A stretch of 7,098 nucleotides of DNA. It comes from Hyphomicrobiales bacterium. Its GTDB lineage: Bacteria; Pseudomonadota; Alphaproteobacteria; Rhizobiales; Xanthobacteraceae. A model generated the notes under the pieces. The model was not told the origin of the DNA. It did not search any database and saw only the letters and a program-made list of their open reading frames with translations. How positions within the stretch are numbered: the first letter of the stretch is position 1; each line of letters begins with the position of its first letter. Both the position numbers and the translations under genes were made by a program. Below are positions 5,509-7,098 of the stretch, piece after piece. Location of the stretch: assembly GCA_016210825.1 (NCBI GenBank), contig JACQTM010000135.1:1-7098 (forward strand), written 5' to 3'.

Positions 5509-6990
5509 ATGGCTTCTTCGATGACGAACGGCGACACGGTGCAAGACGTCTGGCAGGCGCGTCGGCCGCGCCCGGGCCTCTCGGGCAAGCTGCTCGCGCT
5601 GACGATTCTTTTCGTCATGATCGCCGAAGTGCTTATCTATGTTCCATCGATTGCGAATTTCCGTGTCAACTGGCTCAATGATCGCCTCGCGTCGGCGCAT
5701 ACCGCGGCGCTTGTGCTCGATGCCGCCCCGAGCGGCATGGTACCGGAAAGTCTCGCGCGACAAATCCTCGACAGCATCGGCGCGCGCGCGGTGGCCATGA
5801 AGATGGGGAATGAACGTCATCTGCTTGCGGCCTCGGACATGCCGCCTTCGGTGGATCGCAATATCGATATGCGCGAAGTGATGTGGTGGACGGCGATTTT
5901 CGATGCCTTCGATACGCTGTTCGATCCGGTCGAATGGGTTATTCGAGTCATTGGTCCGGCGCCGAAAGGCGGCGAATTCCTCGAGATCGTGATGGATCAG
6001 GCGCCATTGCAGCTGGCGATGTGGCGTTTCTCGGCCAACATTCTGCTGCTGTCATTGATCATTTCCGGAATTACCGCGACGCTCGTCTATTTCACGCTGC
6101 ATTACGTGCTCATCCGGCCGATGCATCGGATCACGGCCAACATGGTTGCCTTCCGCAAGGAACCGGAAAATCCGGCGCGTATCATCGCAAGCTCCGGCCG
6201 CAACGACGAGATCGGGACCGCCGAACGCGAACTTGCGGCAATGCAAAGTGACCTTGCTTCGACCCTGCATAATAAGAGCAGGCTTGCCGCACTCGGGCTT
6301 GCGGTGTCGAAAATCAATCATGACTTGCGTAACCTGCTGGCTTCCGCGCAGCTTTTTTCCGACCGGCTTTCAAGCCTGCCGGACCCGCGGGTGCAGCAGT
6401 TCGCACCGAAGCTGATGCGGGCGCTGGAGCGCGCCATTGCATTTTGCCAGACGACGCTGTCCTACGGTGGCGCGCAGGAGATGCCGCCCGCGCGCAAACC
6501 CATTCCTTTTGATCCGCTTGTCGATGAAGTACGCGACACGCTTGGCCTCGATGCGGAAAGCCGAATCGGCTGGATCACGTCGATCGAGCGCGGGCTGATT
6601 GTTGATGCCGATTACGAGCAGCTGCTTCGTGTGCTGCTCAATCTTTCGCGCAACGCCTACCAGGCACTGGAAAGCCGCGCGCCCAACGACCGCTTGCGTG
6701 ATCAAATCCGTGTTACTGGGCGGCGCGAAGGCGCGGTCGTGGTTATCGAGATTTCCGATACCGGACCGGGCGTGCCGGTCAAGGCGCGCGAACGGCTGTT
6801 CGAGGCCTTTCAAACTTCGGCGCGAACGGGCGGCACTGGGCTAGGGCTTGCCATCGCCGCCGAACTCGTGCGCGCGCATGGCGGCGAAATTCGCCTCGTT
6901 GACGGCACGATCGGCGCAACCTTTCGCTTCACCGTTCCCGACACGGCGGTGAAGCTCGATGCGCGGCGCAACGAGCGCGCACGGGCGTGA
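5509..6990 (+). CDS. Two-transmembrane HAMP sensor histidine kinase
   Basis: Membrane-bound sensor kinase of a two-component system, 493 residues from the ATG at 5509. A short cytoplasmic N-terminus leads to membrane segment 1 (about 27-46), a periplasmic region of about 125 residues (47-174) with no recognised fold, membrane segment 2 (about 175-198) and a HAMP linker (about 199-250). The H-box SKINHDLRN (267-275) places the phospho-acceptor at His271. The ATPase domain shows an N-box with Asn378 and Asn382, G1 DTGPGVP (417-423), F-box RLFEAF (429-434) and G2 GGTGLGLAIA (441-450). All catalytic boxes are present, so it should be active. The gap after the reductase gene is 20 nt. ATG 5521 is an alternative start (489 residues); the frame is open back into the reductase gene, but that part is overlap rather than kinase. 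No response regulator is in the window, so the partner and signal are unknown. Confidence 0.93.
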   Translation: MASSMTNGDTVQDVWQARRPRPGLSGKLLALTILFVMIAEVLIYVPSIANFRVNWLNDRLASAHTAALVLDAAPSGMVPESLARQILDSIGARAVAMKMGNERHLLAASDMPPSVDRNIDMREVMWWTAIFDAFDTLFDPVEWVIRVIGPAPKGGEFLEIVMDQAPLQLAMWRFSANILLLSLIISGITATLVYFTLHYVLIRPMHRITANMVAFRKEPENPARIIASSGRNDEIGTAERELAAMQSDLASTLHNKSRLAALGLAVSKINHDLRNLLASAQLFSDRLSSLPDPRVQQFAPKLMRALERAIAFCQTTLSYGGAQEMPPARKPIPFDPLVDEVRDTLGLDAESRIGWITSIERGLIVDADYEQLLRVLLNLSRNAYQALESRAPNDRLRDQIRVTGRREGAVVVIEISDTGPGVPVKARERLFEAFQTSARTGGTGLGLAIAAELVRAHGGEIRLVDGTIGATFRFTVPDTAVKLDARRNERARA

Positions 6991-7082
6991 TGACTTTTAT
7001 GGAACAGCCGAATAGTCGCGGTGTTGATCCTGGCAGGAGCCAGCCGAAAACCACAGCCGGCGAAACGATCAGATCAACTTAA
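6990..7082 (+). other. Possible 30-codon ORF of doubtful reality
   Basis: An ATG overlapping the kinase stop (TGATG at 6988-6992) opens a 30-codon frame closed by TAA at 7080-7082. The last A of that stop begins another ATG (7082-7084) whose frame stays open to the window edge (MSTPV...). The overlaps resemble translational coupling, but the peptide is hydrophilic with no recognised motif, neither start has a clear ribosome-binding site, and the frame contains the inverted-repeat structure. Chance is the likelier explanation. Confidence 0.15.
7023..7078. repeat. Inverted repeat and nested hairpin after the kinase gene
   Basis: GTTGATC (7023-7029) and GATCAAC (7072-7078) are perfect inverted 7-bp arms, 42 nt apart. 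Just inside the left arm, CTGGC (7030-7034) and GCCAG (7039-7043) close a four-base loop. The position 3' of the kinase gene suggests a transcription end point or folded 3' end, but no T-run follows on either strand, so a standard intrinsic terminator is not supported. Confidence 0.3.
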
Positions 7083-7098
7083 TGTCGACACCGGTTGC
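7069..7098 (-). other. Possible 3' end of a convergent gene
   Basis: On the minus strand one frame enters from the right edge and reads ATGVDIKLI before a TGA at 7071-7069. The composition is plausible for a protein C-terminus, and a convergent gene would explain why nothing obvious starts after the kinase. Nine residues are far too few for identification, and the other two minus-strand frames are stopped sooner. The sequence to the right of the window would decide between this and a plus-strand gene starting at 7082. Confidence 0.25.

Noticed and set aside
1..7098. CRISPR array, insertion sequence, prophage, toxin-antitoxin pair or tRNA
   Set aside because: No direct-repeat array, transposase or integrase motif, terminal inverted repeats or tRNA-like fold was seen on either strand.

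Overview
The window looks like a chromosomal segment of an alphaproteobacterium, most likely Hyphomicrobiales (Rhizobiales). The grounds are the gene order rpmH-rnpA-yidC-yihA, the character of the proteins (proline/glutamine-rich YidC linker, Lys in place of the E. coli YidC hydrophilic-groove Arg), and GC-rich coding sequence with several non-ATG starts. This placement is inference from recognised protein families; no database search was run.

Left half (1-3083), minus strand: a compact housekeeping operon read right to left. A sigma70-type promoter (3055-3083) and a leader of about 95 nt with a possible hairpin precede rpmH (ribosomal protein L34, GTG start). Then come rnpA (RNase P protein), yidC (membrane protein insertase, overlapping rnpA by an ATGA) and yihA/engB (ribosome-assembly GTPase, whose 3' end lies outside the window). 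The genes serve ribosome assembly, tRNA 5' maturation and membrane protein insertion. The yidD gene often found between rnpA and yidC is absent.

Middle (2954-3223): a divergent intergenic region. It holds the rpmH promoter on the minus strand and, for the plus strand, an extended -10 element preceded by a short perfect palindrome.

Right half (3224-6990), plus strand: three closely spaced genes (gaps of 24 and 20 nt) that look like one transcription unit. They encode a TVP38/TMEM64 (VTT/DedA-like) membrane protein, a class I pyridine nucleotide-disulfide oxidoreductase of the mercuric-reductase-like type without an HMA domain or C-terminal Cys pair, and a two-TM HAMP sensor histidine kinase with no response regulator in view. 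The first two genes are a known type of pairing. The unusual points are a Tyr where dihydrolipoamide dehydrogenase has its catalytic His, a two-Cys loop in the TVP38 protein, a basic/hydrophobic C-terminal tail on the reductase, and the attached kinase.

Right end (6991-7098): no complete gene can be assigned with confidence. It holds a 7-bp inverted repeat enclosing a 5-bp hairpin, a possible 30-codon ORF, and the possible last residues of a convergent gene.

No tRNA, rRNA, mobile element, CRISPR array or clearly foreign DNA was seen. I did not find a wholly new system; the plus-strand three-gene unit is the part most worth following up.
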